64,000 bases of DNA from Armatimonadota bacterium (GTDB lineage: Bacteria > Armatimonadota > Fimbriimonadia > Fimbriimonadales > Fimbriimonadaceae), in NCBI GenBank assembly GCA_018268315.1, contig JAFDWU010000002.1, forward strand, positions 1 through 64,000. Direction: 5' to 3'. Positions 41,818 through 51,106 of this stretch are shown piece by piece. The notes below the pieces were generated by a model. It had not been told where the DNA came from and did no database searches. It saw only the letters and a list, made by a program, of their open reading frames with translations. The position numbers were made by a program, and so were the translations under genes. The stretch's first letter is position 1, and each line of letters begins with the position of its first letter.

Positions 41818-43482
41818 ATGATTGTTCAGCTCGCGGTTAAGAACCTCGCGATTATTGAACAAGCTGAGGCCGAATTCGGCCCCGGCTTTATCGTTTTGAC
41901 TGGCGAGACGGGCGCGGGCAAGTCCCTACTGATCGACGCCATCGAACTCGCTTTGGGCGAAAGGGCCGATTCTTCCCTTGTTCGCACCGGTTCCGCCCGG
42001 GCCGTGATTGATCTTTCGGCCGATCTCTCTTCGCGCAAAGACCTGCAAGCCGCTTGCGAGGAACTTGGCTTCGGCTGCGAAGACGATCTCTTGATTATCC
42101 AGCGGGAAATCTTCGCGGAGGGGCGCTCTCAGGCACGCATCAATGGGCGACTCGCCCCCATTTCTGTGCTTAAGCAAGTTGGCAGCCTTCTCGTTGACCT
42201 CCACGGCCAGCACCAGCATCAATCTCTGTTCAACCCAGATAAGCATGTCGAGTTCTTGGATAGCTGGATCGGGGCGCCTGCCTTGTCGCTGCTCGAACAG
42301 ATTAGGGACCAGCACCAGAAGCTGGCGGAGGCGGAGCAACAGCTAAAGCAAATCCGCGCCTCGATGAGAGAGCGGGAGCAGAGGCTCGACCTGTTACGGT
42401 TCCAGGTCGAAGAAATTGAGGGAGTCAGCGTCCAGCCCGGCGAATTCGAAAGGCTCGAGACTGAGTTATCACGGCTGAAGAACGCCGAGCGGATTCAGCT
42501 CGCCTTGCAGGAAGGGGTCTCATCCATGAGTCTGCAAGAAGGCAGCGCGGAAGAACTGCTGGGAGTCGCGCTAAAGCGACTGGAAGAAGCCGCCCGCTAT
42601 GATCCGGAGCTATCGACGGCTATCGAGGCCCTTAACTCAAGCCTCATCTATCTTGAGGACGCAAAGCGGGTGGTGGACCAGCGGATGCAGGCGCTTGAAT
42701 TCAGCCCTGAGCGCATCGACGAAATTGGCGATCGCCTTGATGCCCTTCGCAAGCTTCGCCGCAAATACGGAGAAACCGAAGAGGAGATTCTCAGTTTCTA
42801 TGCCAAAGCCGGCGCCGAGTTGGCGCTACTTGAAGACGCGGAAACCAGCGAGCAATCGCTTGCTGAGAAGGTTGAACACGCCTCCCAGGCTCTGAATGAT
42901 CAGTGCCAAAAGCTAAGCGAGCTCAGAAAGGAGAAAGCCACCGAGTTTGCAAGGCTCATCGCTGATGAGCTGCACGACTTGGCGATGCCGAACGCGCGCT
43001 TCCTGGTTGATTTCAAATCCAAACCGGCCGCTGCAGATGGCGCGGATGTTGTTGAGTTTCTGTTCAGCTCCAACTCGGGCGAGGACCCTCGCCCGCTTGC
43101 GCGCATCGCCAGCGGCGGCGAAATCAGCCGCGTCATGCTGGCAATAAAAGTCGTGGGCGCGGGAACGGCGGGTGTCCCTACCCTGATTTTCGACGAAGTC
43201 GATGCTGGCCTTGGCGGCAAAGCCGCTGCAGTGGTCGCCAAGAAGCTGGAACAGCTTGCCGACCGCTATCAAGTCATCGTCATCAGCCACCTACCGCAAA
43301 TCGCGGCGAAAGGCCGAAGCCACTTCCATATTGAAAAGCGAGAGGTAAACGGGCGGACGGTCACCGAAGTGCGCTACCTGAGCGCGCAGGAGCGGGTTAC
43401 GGAAATCGCGCGAATGCTGGCCGGTGAGCAAATCACCGAAGGCGCAATCACGAACGCCCGCGAGATGCTTTCGCTGCTTTAG
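41818..43482 (+). CDS. recN: DNA repair protein RecN
   Basis: RecN is an SMC-like ATPase acting early in double-strand break repair. The N-terminal head carries Walker A GETGAGKSLLIDAIEL and the motif LVDLHGQHQHQSL. A coiled coil fills about residues 160-370. The C-terminal head has the signature IASGGEISRVMLAI and Walker B LIFDEVDAGLGGKAA, then a His-loop (VISHLPQIAA). Length 554 is normal. It follows the ribosomal genes on the same strand and ends 3 bases from a convergent gene. No LexA-like box was obvious upstream. Confidence 0.96.
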   Translation: MIVQLAVKNLAIIEQAEAEFGPGFIVLTGETGAGKSLLIDAIELALGERADSSLVRTGSARAVIDLSADLSSRKDLQAACEELGFGCEDDLLIIQREIFAEGRSQARINGRLAPISVLKQVGSLLVDLHGQHQHQSLFNPDKHVEFLDSWIGAPALSLLEQIRDQHQKLAEAEQQLKQIRASMREREQRLDLLRFQVEEIEGVSVQPGEFERLETELSRLKNAERIQLALQEGVSSMSLQEGSAEELLGVALKRLEEAARYDPELSTAIEALNSSLIYLEDAKRVVDQRMQALEFSPERIDEIGDRLDALRKLRRKYGETEEEILSFYAKAGAELALLEDAETSEQSLAEKVEHASQALNDQCQKLSELRKEKATEFARLIADELHDLAMPNARFLVDFKSKPAAADGADVVEFLFSSNSGEDPRPLARIASGGEISRVMLAIKVVGAGTAGVPTLIFDEVDAGLGGKAAAVVAKKLEQLADRYQVIVISHLPQIAAKGRSHFHIEKREVNGRTVTEVRYLSAQERVTEIARMLAGEQITEGAITNAREMLSLL

Positions 43483-43485
43483 GCG

Positions 43486-44787
43486 CTATTTCTTGCGGCC
43501 GCTGCGCTTCGACTTATGGCGATCGCCAAGCGAAGCTGGGCGATCAACCGGCGCGGGTTGCGTAAGCCAACTGTCCTTCGTGAAGTCGTGCCGATAGGTC
43601 AGGCTCTGCAAGACCAAACTTTCTTTAGCAGCCAAATCGTCAACCGTTGAAACTCCAGTCGAGTCCGCAACCATCTGCAACAAGCTGGGCAGGGCCCGCA
43701 AATTGCCGACATTCACCTTGCGATCCATCGCGGTAGCCATGCCGGCCTCTGAGCGCAGCACATCTTTAATCTTGCAGGTTAGCGTTCCCTGACGAGTGGT
43801 AATCGTCAACGCATCCTCGGCAGGATAGAAACGCTTCTTGGCGAACAGGATCTGGGCAATGCGGTAGGCGTCTGACTTCTGACCCGCGTGGATAAACACC
43901 GCGCTCAGCCGTTTATCGTTTATAATCGCGGCAGCGGCATCCTGGCCATGCAGTTCCCCGCCGTTCGCCAAGTCCATCACCGCAAGCGCCTTATTGTCGT
44001 CAACATCAACGCCGAAATCATGGAAATAGGCCTTGAACTCGCCGGGATTCGCTGACTTCATTTCGTACAGCATCTCACCCAAGGAGCCTGAACCTTCCTG
44101 AAGTGAGGCGAACTGGACAAAGCCCGCTGAGACGTAGCCCGTATCGTAGGTATTCAGCGAGTCAAAACCGCCTTCGAGCGTCGAAACCGCCATCATTACT
44201 TTCTGCTCGCTTGGGATAAGGCCCGCACGCTGGAACTGCGCCTTAAGGTCATCAGGCTTCCACTTGCTTAGCGGCGTACCGTCATATTCCACGCCCTGAG
44301 GGAATCGGAAGTAAGGATAGCGGTCTGGAACCGGATGATGGTCGCGCATCTGCACCGCCACTCCGTCGTCAAAGCGAACAAGGTAGGTCGTCTGTTCATA
44401 TTTGCGATAGAAGGGAGGCGGCTCGCAACCCACAAGCTTCACCAAATCATCGGGGCACGGCCCCGGATCTGAGGCCTGAGTTGAGTCTCCGGCCAGATAC
44501 TTATCCCACTGGGCTTTCGCCTTAATCCAATCGTCGAATTGGCCTGCCGGAGCGCCCGTCACTGGGTTCGCTTTGGCAATTCCGCGAGCCTTGTTGTAAT
44601 TCCAAAGCCAAACGGAGCCTTCCGGGGTCATGCCGACAACCAAATCGTCGGAGGTCTCTTCCATGTAGGCCGCGTGTTGCTCCCAACGCTGGCGAACCTG
44701 CCCTGATTCATCCGCCCACATGTGCGGTGAGGCCGTGGCGCCTAACAAACAGGCAGGCGCAAGCAACAACAGAGCAATCCCCTTCAC
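43486..44787 (-). CDS. Secreted protein with a lysozyme-like core, function unproven
   Basis: A signal peptide (about 1-19) starts at a GTG. Around residues 205-235 the sequence AVSTLEGGFDSLNTYDTGYVSAGFVQFA has the layout of lysozyme-superfamily active sites: a Glu at the end of a helix, then a Gly-rich turn and GFxQF. GSGSLGEMLYEMK follows, with a later region of alternating helices. The C-terminus is basic (KSKRSGRKK). Two Cys pairs may form disulfides. A peptidoglycan-acting enzyme is the best guess. It lies 47 bases downstream of hslU and converges with recN. Confidence 0.5.
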   Translation of the reverse strand: MKGIALLLLAPACLLGATASPHMWADESGQVRQRWEQHAAYMEETSDDLVVGMTPEGSVWLWNYNKARGIAKANPVTGAPAGQFDDWIKAKAQWDKYLAGDSTQASDPGPCPDDLVKLVGCEPPPFYRKYEQTTYLVRFDDGVAVQMRDHHPVPDRYPYFRFPQGVEYDGTPLSKWKPDDLKAQFQRAGLIPSEQKVMMAVSTLEGGFDSLNTYDTGYVSAGFVQFASLQEGSGSLGEMLYEMKSANPGEFKAYFHDFGVDVDDNKALAVMDLANGGELHGQDAAAAIINDKRLSAVFIHAGQKSDAYRIAQILFAKKRFYPAEDALTITTRQGTLTCKIKDVLRSEAGMATAMDRKVNVGNLRALPSLLQMVADSTGVSTVDDLAAKESLVLQSLTYRHDFTKDSWLTQPAPVDRPASLGDRHKSKRSGRKK

Positions 44788-44834
44788 AAAGTTATAGGTT
44801 CCTGTGCAGGTTTCACGGTCGACACGTAATATTG

Positions 44835-46241
44835 CTATAAAATGGCGTGGCCCGAAGCTGATTGAGTCAAAAGCGATTCCAAACGATCTTTCACAAAGAT
44901 GACGTCCACCACCAAGTGCTTCGTGCCCTTGTCGGGCGCGTCGAAGAGAATATCTTCAAGCAATCGCTCCATCACAGTGTGCAATCGCCTTGCGCCGATG
45001 TTCTGCCCCTTTTCGTTCATCGCGGCCGCGATGTCGGCGATCTCAGTCACGGCGTCGTCGCTGAACTCCAGCTTCACGCCATCCGCGCCCAGCAGCAACT
45101 GATATTGCCGCACCAGCGAGTTGCGCGGCTCCTTCAGGATGCGCGCGAAATCGCCCTGCGATAGCGGCTCAAGCTCAACGCGAATCGGAAGGCGTCCCTG
45201 AAGCTCTGGGATGAGATCGCTTGGCTTGGAAATGTGGAACGCGCCCGCCGCGATAAACAGGATATGGTCGGTTTCCAGGGGGCCAAACTTCGTTTGCACG
45301 GTCGAGCCTTCAATCACCGGCAGCAAATCGCGCTGAACGCCTTCCCGGCTAACGTCGGGGCCGCTGCCACCACTCTTGCCAGCTACCTTGTCGATTTCAT
45401 CGATGAAGATGATGCCGGTCTGTGCCGCGCGGATAAGCGCTTCGCGCCGAAGCGCGTTCTGATCGATCATGCGCTTGGCTTCTTCTTCGACTAGGTAGGT
45501 CTTGGCTTCCTTCACCGTGATGCGGCGCGAAATCGTGCGGGTGCCCATCCCCATGCCGCTGCTTTCTAGGCCCATCTCTTCCATCCCCTGGGGGGTGAAG
45601 ACCTGTAGGAACGGGCTGACGTTCTCTTCCGTGTAGACCTCGATCAGCTCGTGATCGTGCTGCCCGGCGGAAATCTCCTCAGCCAGCTTGGCGCGGCGAG
45701 CTTTACGCTCTTCGCGGGTCTCGCTTGATTCTTCTTCAAACGAGCCGAATGCGCTGCTGAACTCGCCGGTATCAGCAACGGGGGCATGGCTCGATTTCTT
45801 CGGCGGCGCCGGGTGAAGCTCTTCGACGAAGTCCACCAATCGCTCGCCTGCTCGCTTTTCCGCCTCCGGACGGTTCTCGTCCATCCACTCCCGTTCGACA
45901 AGGCGCAAAGCGGCGGCGGCAAGGTCGCGTACCATCGATTCAACATCTCGGCCTACATACCCGACTTCGGTGAACTTGGTCGCCTCCACCTTCACAAACG
46001 GCGCTCTCGCAAGTTGAGCAAGTCGGCGGGCGATTTCGGTTTTGCCTACACCGGTCGGTCCCATCATCAGGATGTTCTTTGGCAGAACGTCATCCCGCTG
46101 GTGGATAGGAAGCTGCTGGCGACGGAAACGATTGCGCAACGCTACGGCGACCGCGCGCTTTGCCGCTGCCTGGCCGATGATGTACTGATCAAGGGCCGCT
46201 ACGATCTGGCGCGGAGTTAAATCTTCAATGGGCTGAGGCAT
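44835..46241 (-). CDS. hslU: ATP-dependent protease ATPase subunit HslU
   Basis: HslU (ClpY) is the AAA+ unfoldase that feeds HslV. It opens with LTPRQIVAALDQYIIGQ, has Walker A GPTGVGKTEIARRLA, the pore motif GYVGRD, an I-domain (about 110-240), Walker B IIFIDEIDKVA, and sensor motifs in IGARRLHTVMERLLEDI. The C-terminus ends in an aliphatic residue pair (AIL), as needed to dock on HslV. Length 468 is normal. hslV, usually adjacent, is not in this window. Confidence 0.95.
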   Translation of the reverse strand: MPQPIEDLTPRQIVAALDQYIIGQAAAKRAVAVALRNRFRRQQLPIHQRDDVLPKNILMMGPTGVGKTEIARRLAQLARAPFVKVEATKFTEVGYVGRDVESMVRDLAAAALRLVEREWMDENRPEAEKRAGERLVDFVEELHPAPPKKSSHAPVADTGEFSSAFGSFEEESSETREERKARRAKLAEEISAGQHDHELIEVYTEENVSPFLQVFTPQGMEEMGLESSGMGMGTRTISRRITVKEAKTYLVEEEAKRMIDQNALRREALIRAAQTGIIFIDEIDKVAGKSGGSGPDVSREGVQRDLLPVIEGSTVQTKFGPLETDHILFIAAGAFHISKPSDLIPELQGRLPIRVELEPLSQGDFARILKEPRNSLVRQYQLLLGADGVKLEFSDDAVTEIADIAAAMNEKGQNIGARRLHTVMERLLEDILFDAPDKGTKHLVVDVIFVKDRLESLLTQSASGHAIL

Positions 46242-46268
46242 CTGTAATCTCTAAGGTACCAGCGATCC

Positions 46269-47138
46269 TCAGTATCGAACCCGAAGTTCTAGGCATGCAT
46301 CGAAGAACTTGCCTTGTCGGTACCGCAACACCCCGACCCCAGACGCCCCGAAATTGCCCGGAATCTCGCCCTCAAGGGCGAGCATGTTCACGTTGTCTGA
46401 AAAACGCTGGGCGAAAGCCGCCTTAACCAGAAACCGGTTCTTGGGCACGTAGGAAATCGCTACCTGCGCAACATCCTCGGCTTGCTGCTCCGACGATTGA
46501 GGTTGCCTTAAGCCCACGTATTCTAAATCAAGCCGCGTCCGTCCCTTCACCCATCCGGCATCGGCGCCAACCAGGCGATGGTAGCCAATCGGCGTCGCTG
46601 TCAGTTCTGGCTTGCGAAAGATCGCTAGCGTTTCAGCCGCTACCCCGAAGTTATCGCCCTCAGCAAAGTTGACTCCCACTTGCCGACTGCCAATTCGCCC
46701 GATGATGCCGCGCGGACGTCCGGTAGCGTCGTCGCAAGCGGCCACTTTTAGCGGCAGCTGCTGAAGGAACAAGAAGGTATCGCTGCGGGCGGCAAAGCAG
46801 GACTCTCGAATCAGGCCGCGCCCGAAGGGCAGAACCTGTTTGCCCAGCCGCCAATCGCCGGTGTCCTCCACGAAGGCTTCGTCGATGCCGTCGGGATCGC
46901 CGTCGTGAGGGATCTTCTGAACCCTTTCCGACACGAAGGCATGCAGTCCTGGCTCTAAGTTCAAATCGAAGCCAATTAGGCTGTGGCGAGAAAGCGAGTC
47001 GTACCAAGCCTGCCCCGTACTGCGGTCGGCATCAAAGCGGAAGGAATAGCGAATGTCGGTTTTGATGCGGATATCGGGAATCTGGGCCGTGCCAAGGGCA
47101 GACGTTGCAAGGAGAACCAGAATGGCAAGCGGCTTCAT
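46269..47138 (-). CDS. Probable outer-membrane beta-barrel protein
   Basis: A signal peptide (about 1-18) precedes alternating hydrophobic/polar strands ending in aromatics, for example DIRYSFRFDAD, SLIGFDLNLEPG, TRLDLEYVGLRQP, RFLVKAAFAQRF and ACLELRVRY. The chain ends in Tyr, as outer-membrane barrels often do. At 289 residues it would be a barrel of about 12-14 strands. I recognise no specific family. It is coupled by ATGA to hisS upstream and lies 27 bases before hslU. Confidence 0.55.
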   Translation of the reverse strand: MKPLAILVLLATSALGTAQIPDIRIKTDIRYSFRFDADRSTGQAWYDSLSRHSLIGFDLNLEPGLHAFVSERVQKIPHDGDPDGIDEAFVEDTGDWRLGKQVLPFGRGLIRESCFAARSDTFLFLQQLPLKVAACDDATGRPRGIIGRIGSRQVGVNFAEGDNFGVAAETLAIFRKPELTATPIGYHRLVGADAGWVKGRTRLDLEYVGLRQPQSSEQQAEDVAQVAISYVPKNRFLVKAAFAQRFSDNVNMLALEGEIPGNFGASGVGVLRYRQGKFFDACLELRVRY

Positions 47139-48412
47139 TTCAGCGACTGACGAACGGCGTCGCCCACAGCTTCGCGCGCCACGTCCTTCTCATCCCCACT
47201 GGCAAGATCTCTCAGCTTAACAACTCCCTTTGCCGCCTCATCCTCGCCGAGGATCAAAGCCAGCCTCGCGCCCGACTTATCCGCGAGTCGGAACTGGGCC
47301 CTTAGACTTCGTGAATCAAGGTCGGTTTGGCAGGCAAAGCCCTCCGCCCTCATCGCCCGCGTTAGCAGGAAAGCGGCGGCTTTGGTGGCTTCGGTGTAAA
47401 CCACAAACAAGTCCAATTTTGGCGCTTCCGATAGCAACTCCTGCTCCTGAAGGACCCCAAGCGCGCGCTCAACGCCAAGCGCCATGCCCACTGCGGGGGT
47501 CTGCTGCCCGCCCATGCGCTTGAAGAGGTCGTCATATCTCCCACCTCCGCACAGCGAAGCCTGCGCGCCAAGCTGGTTGCTTTGAACCTCGAAAACCGTA
47601 TCGGTGTAGTAATCCAGCCCGCGAACGATCTGCGGGGCCAAGGTGAAAGCCACTCCCGCCGCCGATAGCAGTGCTTGGACCTCCTCGAATTGCTGCTTAC
47701 CGGTTTCTTCAAGGTAATTCGTGATGGGAGGAATATCGCTCAGGAGCTGCTGCAACGCGGGATCTTTTGAGTCCAAAAGCCGCAGCGGATTGCGCTCCAT
47801 GCGGGCACGGTCCTCTGCTTCCTGATCCTTCAGATAGCTCTCTGCCTTTTTCAAAATCACGTCCCTATAGGCCGCCCGACACTCATCGCGCCCGATGCTG
47901 TTCAGCAGCACAGTGATGCCCTTCAGTCCGAGGCGCTCGTAGAACCTCACCGTCAGCTCGATCACTTCGGCGTCGGCCGCCGGAGACGTGCTACCCAGCA
48001 GCTCAACTCCAAGCTGGTGCGCCTGGCGATAGCGGAACTTTTGCGGGCGCTCATAACGGAAAATCGGCGTGAAGTAGGCCAGGCGCACGGTCGAGCCAGG
48101 TGGGCAAAGATTGTGATCGATCACCGCCCGCACATATCCGGCGGTGCCTTCCGGACGCAGGGTCATCTCGCGATCGCCCTTGTCCTTGAAGGTGTACATC
48201 TGCTTCGTCACGACCTCGCTGGTGTCCCCAGCCGAGCGCGTGAAGACCTCAGTCTCCTCGAAGATGGGCGTACGAATATCGCCGTAACCGTACAAGGCCA
48301 CATGCTTGCGGAATTCGGCTTCGATCTCGACCCACGAGTGAGAGCGCTGCCACGGTTCGGCAGCGTTGGGGTACACGTCAAAGGTTCCGCGAGGGGCCTG
48401 AAACTTTTCCAA
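47135..48412 (-). CDS. hisS: Histidyl-tRNA synthetase
   Basis: This class II synthetase charges tRNA-His. Motif 1 and 2 regions are present (APRGTFDVYP; TLRPEGTAGYVRA; FRYERPQKFRYRQAHQLGVE), as are the histidine-specific motifs VRGLDYYTDTVFEV and CGGGRYDDL, and motif 3 (GMALGVERAL). The anticodon-binding domain occupies about residues 330-425. Length 425 is normal. The start is TTG. It is divergent from the GGDEF gene with about 90 bases between. Confidence 0.96.
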   Translation of the reverse strand: MEKFQAPRGTFDVYPNAAEPWQRSHSWVEIEAEFRKHVALYGYGDIRTPIFEETEVFTRSAGDTSEVVTKQMYTFKDKGDREMTLRPEGTAGYVRAVIDHNLCPPGSTVRLAYFTPIFRYERPQKFRYRQAHQLGVELLGSTSPAADAEVIELTVRFYERLGLKGITVLLNSIGRDECRAAYRDVILKKAESYLKDQEAEDRARMERNPLRLLDSKDPALQQLLSDIPPITNYLEETGKQQFEEVQALLSAAGVAFTLAPQIVRGLDYYTDTVFEVQSNQLGAQASLCGGGRYDDLFKRMGGQQTPAVGMALGVERALGVLQEQELLSEAPKLDLFVVYTEATKAAAFLLTRAMRAEGFACQTDLDSRSLRAQFRLADKSGARLALILGEDEAAKGVVKLRDLASGDEKDVAREAVGDAVRQSLK

Positions 48413-48502
48413 GGTCTTATTTTGCCCTAACCGCTCAATAAGTTCCCGTGTACCTGGCAGAACTGCCTAAAAATCGCGCTCGAAGAACCCGAAAATTGAA
48501 GT

Positions 48503-49591
48503 GTGCTGCGCGATTTTCTTAAGAAGCTTCACTCGCCAGAAACCGTTTCCGAACGGCGGGCTTTCGGGGAGCAGATCGAAGAGATCGCCACCGAGTTGTA
48601 TGAGCTGAGTTTGGTTGGCCTGAGGTTGCCCCGGCATCTCGTAATCAGCCCGGATAGCAAGACCAGCAAAGACTTTTGGGCGAAGCTTGCGCGTCTCGAA
48701 GCCGAGCTTGAGCGGTCCGGCGAGCAGCCGCAAAAGATTCGCGCGGTCAGAAAGGACATCCGCGATGTCGTAGAGCGCTTCTCGCGCTGGCAGAACGCGG
48801 AAGTCGACCGGCTTCTAACCTCCCTTACCGACACGATTCAGAACCTTGTCGTCGGACTAAAGGAAACTGCCGGAACCCACGAAACCACGATAGAAGAGTT
48901 CGCCGGTTTAGAAGAGAATTTACGAAGGGCAGCGCAGGCTCCAACGCTTGAGCAAGTGCGAACCGTGCTTACCGAACAAAGCGGCCTCCTTCAGAAAATG
49001 GTGATGACCCAGAAGGAGGTTCAAAAGAACCTCCATCGAGAATACGAGGCTTCTGTCGCCGCTCTTCAGGAGCAGTTGCAGTCAATTGAAGCCGCAAGCA
49101 AGACCGACGCCCTCACCGGAGTCGCCAACCGCGCAGCGGTTGAAGCTCACTTCCTGTTTATTCTGGATCGCGTAGCGAGCGGCGAAGAGCCCTATTCCAT
49201 GGCGATCTTCGATCTTGATCGCTTCAAACCCATTAACGACCGCTATGGCCATGTTGCCGGTGATCGGGCGTTGCAGGAGTTCGCGCGATTGCTCAAGCGA
49301 AGCTTCGCAAAGACTGGATTCGTTGCCCGCTTAGGCGGCGATGAGTTTGTCGTGATAGCCAAGGAAAGCGAGGCTGCCCTTCAAAGGCAGGCGCAGAAAT
49401 TGCAGATTGAGCTGAGTAAGACCGACTTCCCGATCCCAGGCCAACTTGATGCCGTGATGACGCTTGCCGCCAGCGTGGGCGTGACTTCGATCAGCCCTAA
49501 GGATACATTTGAACAAGCGACCAACCGGGCAGACGAACTGATGTTCATTCAGAAGAAGCGGATGAACGGCGAGAATCAGCGCGCCGCCTAG
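48503..49591 (+). CDS. GGDEF diguanylate cyclase with an alpha-helical N-terminus
   Basis: The enzyme would make cyclic di-GMP. Residues 1-200 are helical and charged with long coiled-coil stretches and no TM segment. The GGDEF domain (about 205-350) begins SKTDALTGVANR, has FDLDRFKPINDRYGH and the intact active-site motif RLGGDEF. The RxxD inhibitory site expected just before it is replaced by AKTG, so product inhibition is unlikely. No EAL or HD-GYP domain is fused. The start is GTG. The 3' end overlaps the convergent gene by 4 bases. Confidence 0.9.
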   Translation: MLRDFLKKLHSPETVSERRAFGEQIEEIATELYELSLVGLRLPRHLVISPDSKTSKDFWAKLARLEAELERSGEQPQKIRAVRKDIRDVVERFSRWQNAEVDRLLTSLTDTIQNLVVGLKETAGTHETTIEEFAGLEENLRRAAQAPTLEQVRTVLTEQSGLLQKMVMTQKEVQKNLHREYEASVAALQEQLQSIEAASKTDALTGVANRAAVEAHFLFILDRVASGEEPYSMAIFDLDRFKPINDRYGHVAGDRALQEFARLLKRSFAKTGFVARLGGDEFVVIAKESEAALQRQAQKLQIELSKTDFPIPGQLDAVMTLAASVGVTSISPKDTFEQATNRADELMFIQKKRMNGENQRAA

Positions 49592-51096
49592 CCGCTAAAG
49601 AGCGCCTTTCGCAGCTCTGAATAGTGGCTACCTGTCTTACGCAGCGCGCAGGGCATCACTGAACGCAGGTGGATTACTTCGTAATCTTCAAACCCCGGGC
49701 TGTGAGTCAGTTTTGAGTTGAGCTGCTCATATTCCGGATGCATGTAGATGATATCGGGCTTGTTCTTTGCAAGCATTTCAGGTTGGTAGCCGCGCTTTGC
49801 AATTTCGCTATCGTTCAGTCCCGAGAGATCCCAGATCCGCCAAGTTGGCATCATTATGGAGGGCATCCCGACTTCGGTAGAAGCCAATGTAAGCCCAGGC
49901 GCAACCTGCGCCACCCGATCAAGTCCCTCCCAGTAGTAGCGGTAGGACTCCTGGAAGTGCTGAAGGTCGGTCCGCGTGTAGGTGAAGGAAGGAGGAATCG
50001 CATCAGGAATGCCAAGGCCGACGAATCCGAAAGCGGCAATGCCACCAACGGCGAGTCCCCAAGCAGGCAGCGAAAACTTAAATGCAGGCAGCGAGAGCAT
50101 GGTTCGTGCTGCCAAATAACTCAATGGCGCGACCAGCGGGATGTAGTAGCGGGCGTTTTCGCCCATGATCTGCAGCGCGCCGAAGCTGAAGTAAGCGGCG
50201 AATCCGAAACAGCCTAGCAAGACTGCACCATCAAGCACCGACCGCCTTAAAAAAGGAGCTGGTAACGCCACAAGGGCTAACGGCCAAAACGCAGCAAGGA
50301 ATAGCCTAGGAGCTGTGATGCCCAGCGGGTGGTATCGCAGGTAGACCGTCGACTGCTGATATATGCCAGTCGATTTTGCGTAAAACGGCAGCGGCACCGG
50401 GCTGCCGAAGTACATCCAGTTGGCCCCGAGCACCAGGCCCAGGGCTAAAAACGTTCCGACCAGCGTCCTTCTGCCATACGAGGGCTCCTCAAGGGCGAGG
50501 CCGAGGCAAGCAGCAACCGGAAACAGGGCAAGATCGGGCCTGACCCAAAACATCATCCCGCCGCTGGCAGCAAGCCACCGCCAATCGATTCGCCTTGCAA
50601 CGGCAGCGAAGTAGCCCGCCAAACACGCCGTGCTAAAGCAAGTGTCCATCCCCGATCCAAAATGCGGCGCTAGCAAGGTCGATCCGTAGGCAACGGCGCC
50701 TGCGGCAAATAGGACGGCCAAACGACGACGGCAAACAGCAAACGCGAGCATTGGGAGCGCGAGCAACATGACGACTCCGCTTGCAACGCTGCTGAGAAGG
50801 GCCGCGGTCGCCGCGTTTCCTGCGCACAGCAAGCGGCAAGGAATGCCAACAACCAGGAACAGCGGTGCGCTTAGGCCGTAGGCAGGGGGCTCGCCGGGGT
50901 TCCAAGCGAGGCGACCGGTGGAAAACAGGTTCGCGGCGTACCGCTGCCACATCATCGCGTCGTCAGCGAGCCTCGCGGTGCGGATGAATAGGGCCGCGTT
51001 GATGAGCGCAACGAAAAGCAGGGCCGCCCACAAAAGCAGGAAGCCAAGCGTGCCGTCATTGAGCCACGATCTCTTGCCTTGCGAAACACTACTCAA
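49588..51096 (-). CDS. Multi-pass membrane glycosyltransferase-like protein
   Basis: About ten TM helices follow a periplasmic-type first loop containing RLADDAMMWQRYAANL and NPGEPPAYGLSAPLF. That resembles the acidic DD/DE motif loop of GT-C glycosyltransferases that use lipid-linked sugars. A soluble C-terminal region (about 390-500) contains STEVGMPSIMMPTWRIWDLSGLND, also seen in such proteins. The start is uncertain: the open frame allows TTG at 51180 (overlapping the upstream gene by 74 bases) or TTG at 51096, which I prefer because it starts just past that gene's stop. Donor and acceptor are unknown. Confidence 0.65.
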   Translation of the reverse strand: MSSVSQGKRSWLNDGTLGFLLLWAALLFVALINAALFIRTARLADDAMMWQRYAANLFSTGRLAWNPGEPPAYGLSAPLFLVVGIPCRLLCAGNAATAALLSSVASGVVMLLALPMLAFAVCRRRLAVLFAAGAVAYGSTLLAPHFGSGMDTCFSTACLAGYFAAVARRIDWRWLAASGGMMFWVRPDLALFPVAACLGLALEEPSYGRRTLVGTFLALGLVLGANWMYFGSPVPLPFYAKSTGIYQQSTVYLRYHPLGITAPRLFLAAFWPLALVALPAPFLRRSVLDGAVLLGCFGFAAYFSFGALQIMGENARYYIPLVAPLSYLAARTMLSLPAFKFSLPAWGLAVGGIAAFGFVGLGIPDAIPPSFTYTRTDLQHFQESYRYYWEGLDRVAQVAPGLTLASTEVGMPSIMMPTWRIWDLSGLNDSEIAKRGYQPEMLAKNKPDIIYMHPEYEQLNSKLTHSPGFEDYEVIHLRSVMPCALRKTGSHYSELRKALFSG

Positions 51097-51106
51097 CTTC
51101 GTGAGT

